This document shows, piece by piece, positions 1 to 7,949 of a stretch of 12,617 nt of DNA. Where the stretch lies: contig DALTYF010000006.1 in the NCBI GenBank assembly GCA_029986195.1, forward strand, positions 1 through 12,617, given 5' to 3'. The DNA is from Methanocorpusculum sp. (GTDB lineage: Archaea; Halobacteriota; Methanomicrobia; Methanomicrobiales; Methanocorpusculaceae). The position numbers and the translations under genes are program-made. Below the pieces are notes generated by a model, which was given only the letters and a program-made list of their open reading frames with translations, did not search any database and had not been told where the DNA came from. Position 1 is the first letter of the stretch. Every line of letters starts with the position of its first letter.

Positions 1-265
1 GCTTTGCCTTTGCCTTTGCACCCATCATGGACTTCTTGGATCTGCGGATCCGGCGGCGAACGCGCGGGTCTGCAATCTTTGGTCCACTGCGGCCCTGCTG
101 CGGAGCGTTTGCCATGCGGCTCTCGATCTTCGTAACAATGCTTGCTCTCTTGAATCTCTGGTTCGGTCCTGGTTTCTTGACTTCTCCCTCTTTCTGGGGA
201 ACGAGTCTGATCTGACCGTTGACACCTTTGACCTGGTGCCAGTTGATACTACCTGTCTTACCCAT
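1..265 (-). CDS. Small basic protein, DUF5350-like (3' end cut by window edge)
   Basis: Eighty-eight codons are visible, starting at an ATG on 263-265 and running off the left edge without a stop. The protein begins MGKTGSINWHQVKG and is strongly basic. It has a KKPGPNQRFKRAS stretch in the middle, a GPKIADPRVRRRIRRSKK stretch near residue 70, and an Ala/Lys-rich end. I recognise this pattern from memory as the DUF5350 family of Methanomicrobiales, whose function is unknown; that name is not verified by a search. The charge suggests nucleic-acid or ribosome binding, which is inference only. An AAGGAG ribosome binding site at 272-277 supports the start. The gene lies 98 bases downstream of gatE on the same strand and may have its own promoter. 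Confidence 0.72.
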   Translation of the reverse strand, partial: MGKTGSINWHQVKGVNGQIRLVPQKEGEVKKPGPNQRFKRASIVTKIESRMANAPQQGRSGPKIADPRVRRRIRRSKKSMMGAKAKAK

Positions 266-298
266 ATTGAACTCCTTATCTTGTTCGTGCCCTATTCA

Positions 299-340
299 CT
301 TAAACATATCTCAATGACGGCGGTCTGACTGCATATCTCA
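299..340 (-). promoter_or_regulatory. Candidate promoter region with a 9-base direct repeat
   Basis: The gap between gatE and the small basic gene contains CATATCTCA twice, at 305-313 and 332-340 on the plus strand, 27 bases apart. A weak TATA-like GTTTAAG sits on the minus strand at 299-305. The repeats could be regulator sites for the basic protein gene. The TATA match is poor, and its spacing to the start codon would place transcription initiation very close to the ribosome binding site, so this call is weak. Confidence 0.3.
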
Positions 341-358
341 GTATGCCAAAGAATCTGA

Positions 359-376
359 ACGGATCAGACGATCCGT
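359..376 (-). terminator. Perfect 7-bp hairpin across the gatE stop codon
   Basis: ACGGATC at 359-365 pairs exactly with GATCCGT at 370-376 around a four-base loop, and the gatE TGA (364-366) lies inside it. No T-run follows on the minus strand, so it is not a textbook intrinsic terminator. It may mark or protect the 3' end of the long minus-strand transcript. A similar stop-codon hairpin is seen at tmk. Confidence 0.35.
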
Positions 377-2202
377 CCAAGTTCCTCGTCCAGAACCTCG
401 GAAACCACCTTACCGTCGATCCGGCCGCGGACTTCCTTCATCACCACGCCCATGACCGGGCCGAGCGCTGCTTTCCCGCGTGATTTGATGAAATCAACGC
501 GTTCCGAAACGATCGTGCGGACCAGTTCCTGCAGCTCCTCGCGGGAAAATGCAGGCGCGACCGTTGCAATCGCCTCATCCAGTGTCATCCCGCGCGCGCA
601 TGCCGACAAAATCTCCGATACAGCTTCTTTTGCCGCATGACCGGCCTCAACTGCCTTCATCACCGCAATCACGGAGTCGTCGGGGATCGCATCCGGAGAA
701 ATACCCGCACGGCCCAGTTCCTTTAAGGATGCAAGAATCGTGCGTGCTGCAAACACCGGGCGGATACCCTCGGAAACCGCCCGCTCAAACAGCGGCAGCT
801 TCTCGGAGAACACCATCTGATGCGCCATACCGGCATCAAGACCGTACGCGGAGATAAACCGCTCCGCTTTGTCGGTCAGAAGCTCCGGCGTTGCAATGCT
901 TTCCCAGTACTCCCGGCTGACCGGAACGGGCAGAATATCCGTCTCCGGATACATCCGTGCAGCCCCCGGCAGCGGGCGCATGTAGGCGGTTGATCCTCCC
1001 TCAAGCATCTTGCGTGTCTCTTCAGGCACCCCTTCCATCGCCATCTTCGCGCGGCGGATAATCATCTGCATTGCGCACCGGGACTTCTGTTCGGTTGCCG
1101 CGACAATGATCACCCCATCCTGCTCGCCCGCATCAAGGCTCTCTTTCAGAACAGCAACCTCCTCGGCCGTCACCCCGTAGGCAGGCAGTTCGTCGGTGTG
1201 GAACAGACCGCCGACCCCGCACTTCTTTGCGTAATCCGGCATCTCGGACCCGAGTCTTCTGCCCGGCTGAATCTCCATCCCGACAAGTCCCGCAAAGCCG
1301 TGCAGAACGGTTCCGAGAATTACCTTCGCCTTCTTCAGCACCTGTGACTGGGTCTTTGCAAAGACCGATGTCACATCGTACACCTCGCCGTTCACCAGCG
1401 CATTGCGCGCAGCCAGTTCATCCTTGATTGCAAGCAGCGACAGCTGGCGCTGTACCTCGCGGCGGACAACCTCGGCGATCAGATCCAACTCCTGCACACC
1501 CTTGATCTCCACCCGCGCACCATCACGGATGGACACATTCACATCCTGACGGATCGTACCGAGGCCCCGTTTCACCCGTCCTGTGGAGCGCAGCGTCATG
1601 CCGATGTACTGGGCAACGTCATGCACCTGTTCGGGAGTACGCATGCACGGCGCGGTGGTAATCTCGATCAGCGGAATACCCAGCCGGTCCACCGAGAACA
1701 CCTGATCGGTAACGCGCTGGCAGGCATCCTCCTCAACTGCGACCGTCTCAATCCGGCAGGTCTGATCAATTGCACCGTTCAGCGCAACAAGTGCTGTCCG
1801 CTGGAATCCGCTCGTGGCAGAACCGTCCACGATCATTTTGCGCATCGTGTGAATCTGCGGCAGGGGCGTCATGTCAAACATCTTTGCAATCGTCAGCACC
1901 AGATCCAGCGCATCGGGATTCAGCGGTGCGGGCGGCTGTTCGTCGATCTCCACAAGGCCGGTCGTGTCATAGGTATAGTACGTAAACAGCCGCGCCGAAA
2001 GCATTTCCTCCTTTGCCGCGCGGTCAACATCCCCCATCTCGGACGTTGCAACACGGAGGAACCGTTTCACCTCGCCCGTATGTTCGGCCGAATCGCGGAT
2101 AATCGTCGGCGTGTGGGAGAACAGTTTCTCTTTTGTGTTGAGCTGCTGGTGAATCTCGATTCCTGCCTTTAACCCAAGGGCTTCGTAGTCGAAATCGGTC
2201 AT
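364..2202 (-). CDS. gatE: Glu-tRNA(Gln) amidotransferase subunit E
   Basis: GatE is the tRNA-binding kinase and transamidase subunit of the archaeal GatDE complex. It converts Glu-tRNA(Gln) to Gln-tRNA(Gln) in the cytoplasm, using ammonia released by GatD. The 612-residue length is typical. GatB/GatE-family motifs are visible: GIEIHQQL (14-21), DGSATSGFQRT (126-136 region), DRLGIPLIEITT (172-183) and RQDVNVSI (218-225). An insert at roughly 275-400 fits the AspRS-like insertion that separates GatE from GatB. MRPLPGAARMYPETDI (408-423) and a helical tail with GPVMGVVMKEVRG (about 581-593) complete the family layout. The start ATG directly abuts the gatD TAA, with GGGAGGG at 2211-2217 as ribosome binding site, so the two subunits are probably translationally coupled. 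Confidence 0.97.
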   Translation of the reverse strand: MTDFDYEALGLKAGIEIHQQLNTKEKLFSHTPTIIRDSAEHTGEVKRFLRVATSEMGDVDRAAKEEMLSARLFTYYTYDTTGLVEIDEQPPAPLNPDALDLVLTIAKMFDMTPLPQIHTMRKMIVDGSATSGFQRTALVALNGAIDQTCRIETVAVEEDACQRVTDQVFSVDRLGIPLIEITTAPCMRTPEQVHDVAQYIGMTLRSTGRVKRGLGTIRQDVNVSIRDGARVEIKGVQELDLIAEVVRREVQRQLSLLAIKDELAARNALVNGEVYDVTSVFAKTQSQVLKKAKVILGTVLHGFAGLVGMEIQPGRRLGSEMPDYAKKCGVGGLFHTDELPAYGVTAEEVAVLKESLDAGEQDGVIIVAATEQKSRCAMQMIIRRAKMAMEGVPEETRKMLEGGSTAYMRPLPGAARMYPETDILPVPVSREYWESIATPELLTDKAERFISAYGLDAGMAHQMVFSEKLPLFERAVSEGIRPVFAARTILASLKELGRAGISPDAIPDDSVIAVMKAVEAGHAAKEAVSEILSACARGMTLDEAIATVAPAFSREELQELVRTIVSERVDFIKSRGKAALGPVMGVVMKEVRGRIDGKVVSEVLDEELGRIV

Positions 2203-3444
2203 TTACGTCTCCCTCCCGAGATCATAGTCAAGTTCCCCTTTCAGATTCGTCTGCATCATCCGCACCGCATCCTCGCGGCGGGTGGTATTGCCGAGAACCC
2301 ACATCAGTTTTACGAGCGCCACCTCGGGCAGCATACTTCCGCCCTCAACAACACCTGCGGCAAGCAGATCGCGCCCGGTCTCATACACGCGGTCGCAGAC
2401 GCCGCCTGCCTGGCACTGCGAGGTCATCATCACCAGCGTTCCTGCGGCGGTAAGTGCTGCAATCTTTGCGATACAGTCCGTTCCCACATGGCCGAGACCG
2501 GTTCCCGCAATCACGAGACCCGCATACCCGGAGAACGCATCAAACACTGCGGGGTCCATGCCCGGATAATACTGAAGGAGACCGCAGCGGGATTCAAGCC
2601 GGTCAAGCAGCCGGAGTTCCCGGGTCCCGCGCCGGACGGCATCCTTCCCGAGTGTTACCGCACCGTCCGGATATGAAACCATTCCTACCGGTGTTCTTCC
2701 GATGCTCTGGAACGCATCGCGGCGCGATGTGTGGTTCTTGCGCACACGGGTTGCCCGGTGCAGTGCACACTCCACGTCATCGGAGGTTGCATGCATACAG
2801 ACAACAACCTCACCAAGGTCCGACACCCCGGCCTTTGCCGAACAGATCGCATTCATGGCATTGTCACTGCTCGGGCGGTCGGCAGACCGCTGGGCGCCGA
2901 CGAAGATCACCGGTACCGGCGTGGTAAGCATAAACGAAACCGCCGCAGCACTGTAGAGCATCGTATCGGTTCCGTGCGTCACAATTACTCCTGCAGCGCC
3001 TGCGGCAATTTCGTCGCGCACTGCGCGGGCAAGTTCCTGCCACATGGCGGGGTTCATGTTCTCCGACAGAACGTTGAACGGTTGGGCGGTGTGGTAGCGT
3101 GCAATTCCTGCAAGTTCGGGGATGGAGCGGATGATGTCTTCTGCGGTGAATTTGGAAGAGACTGCTCCCGTCCGGTAGTCAACCGTACTTGCAATCGTGC
3201 CGCCGGTTGAGATGATCGAAAGCAGCGGCAGGTTTGCATCCTGTTTCAGCGGCTCTGCCGCTGCGTGATGCGGCTGTGCTGCCGAACGTTCCGGTGCCGG
3301 GGTGCAGAACGCCTCGGGCACACAGATGTTGTAGCCGCTCGAGAGTTTCACCACGGCATTGCCGTCTGAGCCGGAGATATAAATGCCGTGCAGGTCAAGA
3401 CCTGCAAACGTCACGTGTACGGGATCGCTGTTGGAAAATGTCAT
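2203..3444 (-). CDS. gatD: Glu-tRNA(Gln) amidotransferase subunit D (asparaginase-like)
   Basis: GatD hydrolyses glutamine (or asparagine) and passes the ammonia to GatE. The 413-residue protein has an N-terminal beta-rich domain of about 70 residues that plain L-asparaginases lack, followed by the asparaginase fold. The catalytic set is intact: T83 in STGGTIAS (79-86), T159 and D160 in THGTDT, and K236 in RVRKN. The spacing between these residues matches the set I recall for characterised GatD proteins. The start overlaps the argH stop as ATGA (3441-3444), with GAGGT eight bases upstream of the ATG. The residues-1-70 domain and the immediate gatE neighbour separate it from a free asparaginase. 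Confidence 0.96.
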   Translation of the reverse strand: MTFSNSDPVHVTFAGLDLHGIYISGSDGNAVVKLSSGYNICVPEAFCTPAPERSAAQPHHAAAEPLKQDANLPLLSIISTGGTIASTVDYRTGAVSSKFTAEDIIRSIPELAGIARYHTAQPFNVLSENMNPAMWQELARAVRDEIAAGAAGVIVTHGTDTMLYSAAAVSFMLTTPVPVIFVGAQRSADRPSSDNAMNAICSAKAGVSDLGEVVVCMHATSDDVECALHRATRVRKNHTSRRDAFQSIGRTPVGMVSYPDGAVTLGKDAVRRGTRELRLLDRLESRCGLLQYYPGMDPAVFDAFSGYAGLVIAGTGLGHVGTDCIAKIAALTAAGTLVMMTSQCQAGGVCDRVYETGRDLLAAGVVEGGSMLPEVALVKLMWVLGNTTRREDAVRMMQTNLKGELDYDLGRET

Positions 3445-4922
3445 GCCGTTAACCTCATGTAGTCTGTTTTGATGGAGTCATCTGCGCGGGCAAGCGCAGA
3501 GCGCAGAGTCTCTGCACGTTCCTCGTCGTGTACGAGCTGGGCGCCTGCGGCGTCCGCCGCTGCTGCCATCATGGCAGGGCTTGGTGCGCCCGCACTCTGT
3601 TTCGCTGCAACCATCTCGGACGGTGACAGCGCGCGGTCAATATGCTCCTGAGTAAGTCCCAGTTGTTTCAGGGACCTGCCGTAAATCTCGGTGCCTGCCG
3701 CTTCGACAATAGCAAGCGATAGTCCGCCGAGTTTTACGGCACGACCGACGATGTTGTGGGCTGTCCGGAAGGGCATTCCGAACTCCCGCACCAGGAGGTC
3801 CGCAAGCTCGGTCGCCGTTGCGTTGCCGCGATCGGACTCCTCTGCCATTCTTTCGGTGTTGAAGGATGCGGTCCGGATCATTTCTGCAAGAATCGGCAGG
3901 CTCGCCTCGGCGGCATCAAGGCTCCGCCACAGGTGCGGTGTTAAGTCCTGCATGTCGCGGTTGTAGCTCATCGGAAGTCCTTTCATCAGGGTGATGCCTG
4001 CCATCAGCTCCCCGGATGCAACGCCGGATTTGCCCCGCATAATCTCTGCGGTATCGGGATTTTTCTTCTGGGGCATGATGGAACTGGTGGAACAGTAGGC
4101 ATCGTCCAGTTCCACGAACCGGATGAAAGCACTGCTCCAGAGCACCAGTTCCTCGCACAGGCGGCTGACGTTTGTCATCAGAATCGATATCGCTGCAAGC
4201 ACCTCAAGCATAAAGTCGCGGGATGCAACACCGTCCATTGAGTTGGTCATGGCCGCGGTAAATCCGAGGTATGCAGCGGTAGCTTCGCGGTCAAGGGCAA
4301 AACCGGTCCCTGCAAATGCGGCGGAACCGAGCGGTGACACATTCAGGCGGACGTACGCGTCAAGCAGCCGTCCCGCGTCGCGGGCAAACACTGATTCATA
4401 TGCGAGCAGGTAGTGGGCAAGTGTCGTCGGCTGTGCATGCTGAAAGTGTGTAAAACCCGGCATGATGCTATGGGTGTGCTGTGCCGCCTGGTCAAGTAAG
4501 GCGCGGCGCAGTGCGGCGATGCCGTCAAGAATTTCCAGAACGTCAAGACGTGTCTGCATCCGCAGACACGTCGCAACCTCATCGTTGCGGCTGCGGCCGA
4601 GATGCATTCTCCCGCCGATGTCCGCACCGCAGTCTGCGATCAGCTGTGCCTCAATGCCTGCATGAATGTCCTCGTGGGCCGGATCGAACACCGCTTCCGG
4701 GAGTCCTTCATTCATATACCGGTGAAGGTGTGAAAGCAGTACCTTTGCAGATGCCGGATCGATCAGGTTCTGTTTTGCAAGCATCAGGATATGTGCCATG
4801 TCCACGCGGAGATCGCAGTAGGCAATGCGCCGGTCTGCCGCTGCCGAGGAGAGATACTCTGCAACCGCACTGCTCCGGTCGCCACCGAGCCGGCCTTTGC
4901 GGATCTGATCAGTTCCGGTCAT
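3441..4922 (-). CDS. argH: Argininosuccinate lyase
   Basis: ArgH splits argininosuccinate into arginine and fumarate, the last step of arginine synthesis. The fumarase-superfamily signature SSIMPQKKNPD is at 280-290 and carries the catalytic serine. HLGRSRND is at 107-114 (substrate binding), and FTHFQHAQPTT at 157-167 carries the likely catalytic histidine. I chose the ATG at 4920-4922, which gives MTGTDQIRKGRLGG and 493 residues, the usual length. An earlier in-frame start at 5003 would add 27 residues of low-complexity sequence made by reading the upstream gene's Cys-rich tail in another frame. The first 14 bases overlap the end of the upstream CpXC gene. The ribosome binding site is weak (GGTG just upstream), so coupling to the upstream gene is likely. 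Confidence 0.95.
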   Translation of the reverse strand: MTGTDQIRKGRLGGDRSSAVAEYLSSAAADRRIAYCDLRVDMAHILMLAKQNLIDPASAKVLLSHLHRYMNEGLPEAVFDPAHEDIHAGIEAQLIADCGADIGGRMHLGRSRNDEVATCLRMQTRLDVLEILDGIAALRRALLDQAAQHTHSIMPGFTHFQHAQPTTLAHYLLAYESVFARDAGRLLDAYVRLNVSPLGSAAFAGTGFALDREATAAYLGFTAAMTNSMDGVASRDFMLEVLAAISILMTNVSRLCEELVLWSSAFIRFVELDDAYCSTSSIMPQKKNPDTAEIMRGKSGVASGELMAGITLMKGLPMSYNRDMQDLTPHLWRSLDAAEASLPILAEMIRTASFNTERMAEESDRGNATATELADLLVREFGMPFRTAHNIVGRAVKLGGLSLAIVEAAGTEIYGRSLKQLGLTQEHIDRALSPSEMVAAKQSAGAPSPAMMAAAADAAGAQLVHDEERAETLRSALARADDSIKTDYMRLTA

Positions 4923-5652
4923 GGTCACACCCGCAGTCGCAAGTCCTTCCCTCTTCGGTATCACAGTCGCAGTCACACGCATGGGCATGCTCTTCCGCCT
5001 CACCCGCTTTTAGCCGGTCGGCGATCCATTCCTGATCAACTGCTGCGCATTCCGTGACGGGTGCATCCCAGATGGGTTCGCCGGTCACCACACAGGTCTG
5101 GTAAAGCGCGTACGGCAGCTCGACAACGCCCAGATATTTGTTGTCCCGAAACGCTGCAAGAAAGATTTTTTTGCCTTCCGCATCCTCGTCCACCTTGGTG
5201 AACAGCAGAACGTCCGGCACCTGATCCGGATTGTCTCCGTGCAGTTTGGTGAGCGTCAGCATCTTGAACAGTTCCATCACCCGATCGTCAAGACCTGCCT
5301 CAAAGATGAAGATCTTTTCCTTTAAGGAGTTCAGATCCGAAACAAGCCGCATCGGTCTTTCCCGGTACACGACCTGATCCGCCATATCACCGTCAATACC
5401 CACCTCACGGTCAGGACAGTCCGGTTCCAGATAGATCAGAAATCCTCCCTGCGTCTCTTTGTCTTCATAGACGAACGGGTATCCGGCAAAACCGGTGTAA
5501 CCGCACTTCTCGCAGGTGAACAGGAACAATTCACCGGAGAGAACCTTTTCGCGCATCTCCGGATCGGTTGTTACGTTCACGGACGGGCAGATGGTAATCT
5601 TCTGTTCATGATCGCAGTCGGGACAGATAACCACATCTTCGTCGGTGATCAT
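4909..5652 (-). CDS. CpXC-domain protein with Cys/His-rich tail
   Basis: The 247-residue protein begins with a CpXC-type zinc-ribbon pattern, CPDC at 10-13 and CEKC at 47-50, followed by an alpha/beta region with KEKIFIFEAGLDDRVME at 111-127. The CpXC family (Pfam, from memory) has no established function. The last 26 residues are unusual, with H222, H224, C226, C228, C230, C238, C240, C242 and H244 in an acidic background, which looks like an extra metal-binding tail. The neighbouring gene on the 5' side is a clear paralog without this tail. The start overlaps that gene's stop as ATGA (5649-5652), and AAGGAG lies six bases upstream. Its final 14 bases also encode the argH start. A metal-related or regulatory role is possible, but nothing here fixes a function. 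Confidence 0.85.
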   Translation of the reverse strand: MITDEDVVICPDCDHEQKITICPSVNVTTDPEMREKVLSGELFLFTCEKCGYTGFAGYPFVYEDKETQGGFLIYLEPDCPDREVGIDGDMADQVVYRERPMRLVSDLNSLKEKIFIFEAGLDDRVMELFKMLTLTKLHGDNPDQVPDVLLFTKVDEDAEGKKIFLAAFRDNKYLGVVELPYALYQTCVVTGEPIWDAPVTECAAVDQEWIADRLKAGEAEEHAHACDCDCDTEEGRTCDCGCDHDRN

Positions 5653-6300
5653 GTCTGCTCCTTCTTTGCGGCAGACTGCACCCAGAGTTTGTCAACAACG
5701 GTGTAGCCCTCAACCGTCCGCTCCCAGATGCCGTGCATCAGCATCTTGATCTTTTCATAGGTATCGAACGGAATTTTGATCGGTTCAAGATACTCTGTGC
5801 CCTTTCTCGGAACAAAGATGAGAGAGCGGCCTTCGCAGCCGAACATGTCCTGCGCATAGTACAGGGCATCAGGCATTTTTTCCTCGTGGCGGGCATCCAT
5901 CTCCCGCAGAATGGAGTCCTTGACGGTCTCGACGATCCGGTCGTCCAGAAGGTCACGGAAGATGAAGATCTTTTCGCGGAGATCGTCTGCGTTGTGGACC
6001 AGCCGCAGACGCATCTCGGGAAGCAGGTGGGCGGGCAGGACATTCGGGAGTTTTGCTTCGCGGTCGCTGCTGTCGGGTGCAAAAAAGACCGAGAACTTCT
6101 TGTCAAGGTCATGATAGAGCATCGGATACTCAACAACTCCGGAAAATCCGCACTCCTCGCAGGTCAGAGTGGTAAGGGTTCCTTCGAGATATTTTTCCGC
6201 AAGACCCGGGTCTGATGAGGCGTTGATGCTCGGGTACATTGGTGAAGTTCTGTTTTTCCCCGCATTTCGGGCAGGTTATGATTTTTACTACTGGTTTCAT
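5649..6300 (-). pseudogene. CpXC-domain paralog with apparent one-base frameshift
   Basis: The start at 6298-6300 has a ribosome binding site (AAAGGA) and lies four bases after the pyrK stop. It reads MKPVVKIITCPKCGEKQNFT, then leaves frame. Skipping one base (6240) joins it to a 196-residue frame beginning MYPSINASSDPG and ending at 5649. The joined 216-residue product has CPKC at 10-13 and CEEC at 47-50, exactly the positions in the adjacent paralog, and FTMYPSIN aligns with ITICPSVN. A later segment, LREKIFIFRDLLDDRIVE, also matches the paralog. An annotator may report only 5649-6239, but that ATG has no ribosome binding site and would lack half the zinc site. The cause could be an assembly error, a real recent mutation or, less likely, recoding. 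Function is unknown. Confidence 0.75.
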
Positions 6301-6304
6301 GGTA

Positions 6305-7066
6305 TTATTCCTTTCTTCCGGAAGGACCCCGGTGGTGATGGGCAAACTCGCTGGTTTTGATGATATCGCCGGTAAAGACCGGACCGTCACGGCAGACGCG
6401 GAGGCCTTCGTGGTCCATGCAGCAGGAGCCGCAGACGCCGACGCCGCATTTCATGTACCGGTGCAGGGAAAACTGTCCCCGTGCCTCAATGCCTTTGGCA
6501 GCGAGCCGGTCAAGGATTCCTTTCATCATCATCTCAGGACCGCAGACGCAGATGGTATCATATTCTGTTGCGTCAAGCTGATCGAGAATGCCGGTGACAA
6601 ATCCGTGATACCCGCGGGTTCCGTCATCGGTTGCAATCTTCAGATCGGTTACGTTTGCAAGTTCATCCGCAAATACCAGCTCTTCTGCGGTGCGTGCCCC
6701 GAGGATGAAGGTGTCAACCTCGCCGCCTGCGGCGAGGGTGAACAATGGCGTGACCCCGATACCGCCGCCGATGGCAAGGACTTTCCCGGTCGGGAAGAAT
6801 CCGTTGCCGAACGGTCCCCGGATGCCGATTTTGTCACCTTCTTTGAGGGTGAAGAGGGCTGCGGTTGCGTCACCGGCTTTCATGACGGTGATGGCGTTTG
6901 CAGCGGAGAAGGCCATCGGGATTTCGTCAACGCCCGGTACCCAGACCATGCAGAACTGACCGGGATGGAAGTTGAAGAGTTCGTCGAAGACGAAGGTTTT
7001 GATGGTCGGTGTTTCGTCGATTACTTTGGTGATGGTGACCACCGCCGGCATGTGTTCTTCAGTCAT
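6305..7066 (-). CDS. pyrK: Dihydroorotate dehydrogenase electron transfer subunit
   Basis: PyrK carries electrons between the PyrD flavin and NAD(H) through FAD and a [2Fe-2S] cluster. The 253-residue protein has a ferredoxin-reductase-like layout: an FAD-binding barrel with MAFS (51-54), GPFGNGF (84-90), the nucleotide-binding glycine loop AIGGGIGVTP (98-107), and VCGPEMM (174-180). The cluster ligands C207, C212, C215 and C225 are all present near the C-terminus. I prefer the ATG at 7064-7066; an in-frame GTG at 7070-7072 would add two residues. The gene overlaps the pyrD stop by eight bases, consistent with one complex made from coupled genes. The last residues (HHHRGPSGRKE) are poorly structured. 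Related electron-transfer subunits exist for other enzymes, but the pyrD neighbour settles the call. Confidence 0.94.
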   Translation of the reverse strand: MTEEHMPAVVTITKVIDETPTIKTFVFDELFNFHPGQFCMVWVPGVDEIPMAFSAANAITVMKAGDATAALFTLKEGDKIGIRGPFGNGFFPTGKVLAIGGGIGVTPLFTLAAGGEVDTFILGARTAEELVFADELANVTDLKIATDDGTRGYHGFVTGILDQLDATEYDTICVCGPEMMMKGILDRLAAKGIEARGQFSLHRYMKCGVGVCGSCCMDHEGLRVCRDGPVFTGDIIKTSEFAHHHRGPSGRKE

Positions 7067-7949
7067 GGGCACACCCCACTATTTCTCCGGCGGCTATTCC
7101 GTTCGCATCATACAGATCCTCGGCGATGTCGGAGAAGACGTTGATGTTGTCATAGACCGCGCTGCCGATTTCAACGGCCGCAGCACCCGCCATCATCATC
7201 TCAAGGACGTTGTCGGCGGTGGAGACACCGCCGCAGCCGATAATGGGGATGGTACATGCTTCATAGAGGTCATACACTGCACGCACCGCAATCGGGAATA
7301 CGGCTGTTCCCGAAAGACCGCCGAACTTGTTTCCGAGAACCGGGCGGCGCATGCCGGTTGAGATGCGCATTGCCTTTACGGTGTTGATGGCGACGACCGC
7401 GTCTGCTCCTCCCTCTTCTGCTGCTCTGCCGATTACGCCGATGTCGGCGACGTTCGGGGTGAGTTTGACCCAGACCGGTTTACCAAAGGCCTTGACTGCT
7501 TCGGTACATTCCCGCACGACACGCGGGTTTGCGCCGATCGCAGCGCCGTATCCTTCGGCGTGCGGACAGGAGAGGTTGAGTTCAAACGCGGGGGCGTCCG
7601 GGAACCAGGCGGCAACTTTAGCGAACTCCGCCGGAGTTCCGCCAAAGATGCTGACAACTACCGGTTCTTTTGCGGCAAGAAGCGGGGCAATTTCTCCGGT
7701 GAACTCCTGCGAGGGGTTTGGCAGACCCATTGCATTGAGGATGCCTCCTGCGACCGGAATAAGCGACGGACCGTGATGGCCGTCTTTGGGTTCCGGGCCA
7801 ATCGACTTGGTGACAACTCCGCCTGCCCCGAGGCGAAGCATTCGTGACAGCGATGCGGCGGTGGTCCCGAGTACTCCTGCGGCGAGGAGCATATGGTTGT
7901 TGAGGGAGACGCCGCCGATCGTTTCTGTCGGTGTCTGCAGCTTGATCAT
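7059..7949 (-). CDS. pyrD: Dihydroorotate dehydrogenase catalytic subunit, class 1B
   Basis: PyrD oxidises dihydroorotate to orotate, the fourth step of pyrimidine synthesis, using FMN in a TIM barrel. At 296 residues the length is standard for class 1B. Visible motifs are GVVTKSIG (44-51), NLSCPH (125-130) with C128 as the likely active-site base, NKFGGLSG (207-214), IIGCGGVS (236-243) and VEIGSAVY (259-266), the last two binding the FMN phosphate. The adjacent overlapping pyrK supports the NAD-linked 1B type. There is no ribosome binding site near the ATG (7947-7949), so the message may be leaderless or nearly so. As the first gene of the minus-strand run, its upstream region (7950-8154) should hold the promoter for the whole unit. 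Confidence 0.96.
   Translation of the reverse strand: MIKLQTPTETIGGVSLNNHMLLAAGVLGTTAASLSRMLRLGAGGVVTKSIGPEPKDGHHGPSLIPVAGGILNAMGLPNPSQEFTGEIAPLLAAKEPVVVSIFGGTPAEFAKVAAWFPDAPAFELNLSCPHAEGYGAAIGANPRVVRECTEAVKAFGKPVWVKLTPNVADIGVIGRAAEEGGADAVVAINTVKAMRISTGMRRPVLGNKFGGLSGTAVFPIAVRAVYDLYEACTIPIIGCGGVSTADNVLEMMMAGAAAVEIGSAVYDNINVFSDIAEDLYDANGIAAGEIVGCAHD

Noticed and set aside
4923..5003. Earlier in-frame argH start adding 27 residues
   Set aside because: The extension is the upstream Cys-rich tail read in another frame. Normal family length and N-terminus begin at 4922.
5649..6239. Treating the 6239 ATG as a genuine start
   Set aside because: No ribosome binding site, and the product would lose the first half of the zinc site that matches the paralog.
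6230..6245. Programmed +1 frameshifting at the CpXC junction
   Set aside because: No known slippery codon, stop codon in the shift position or obvious stimulatory structure was seen. An error or mutation is simpler.
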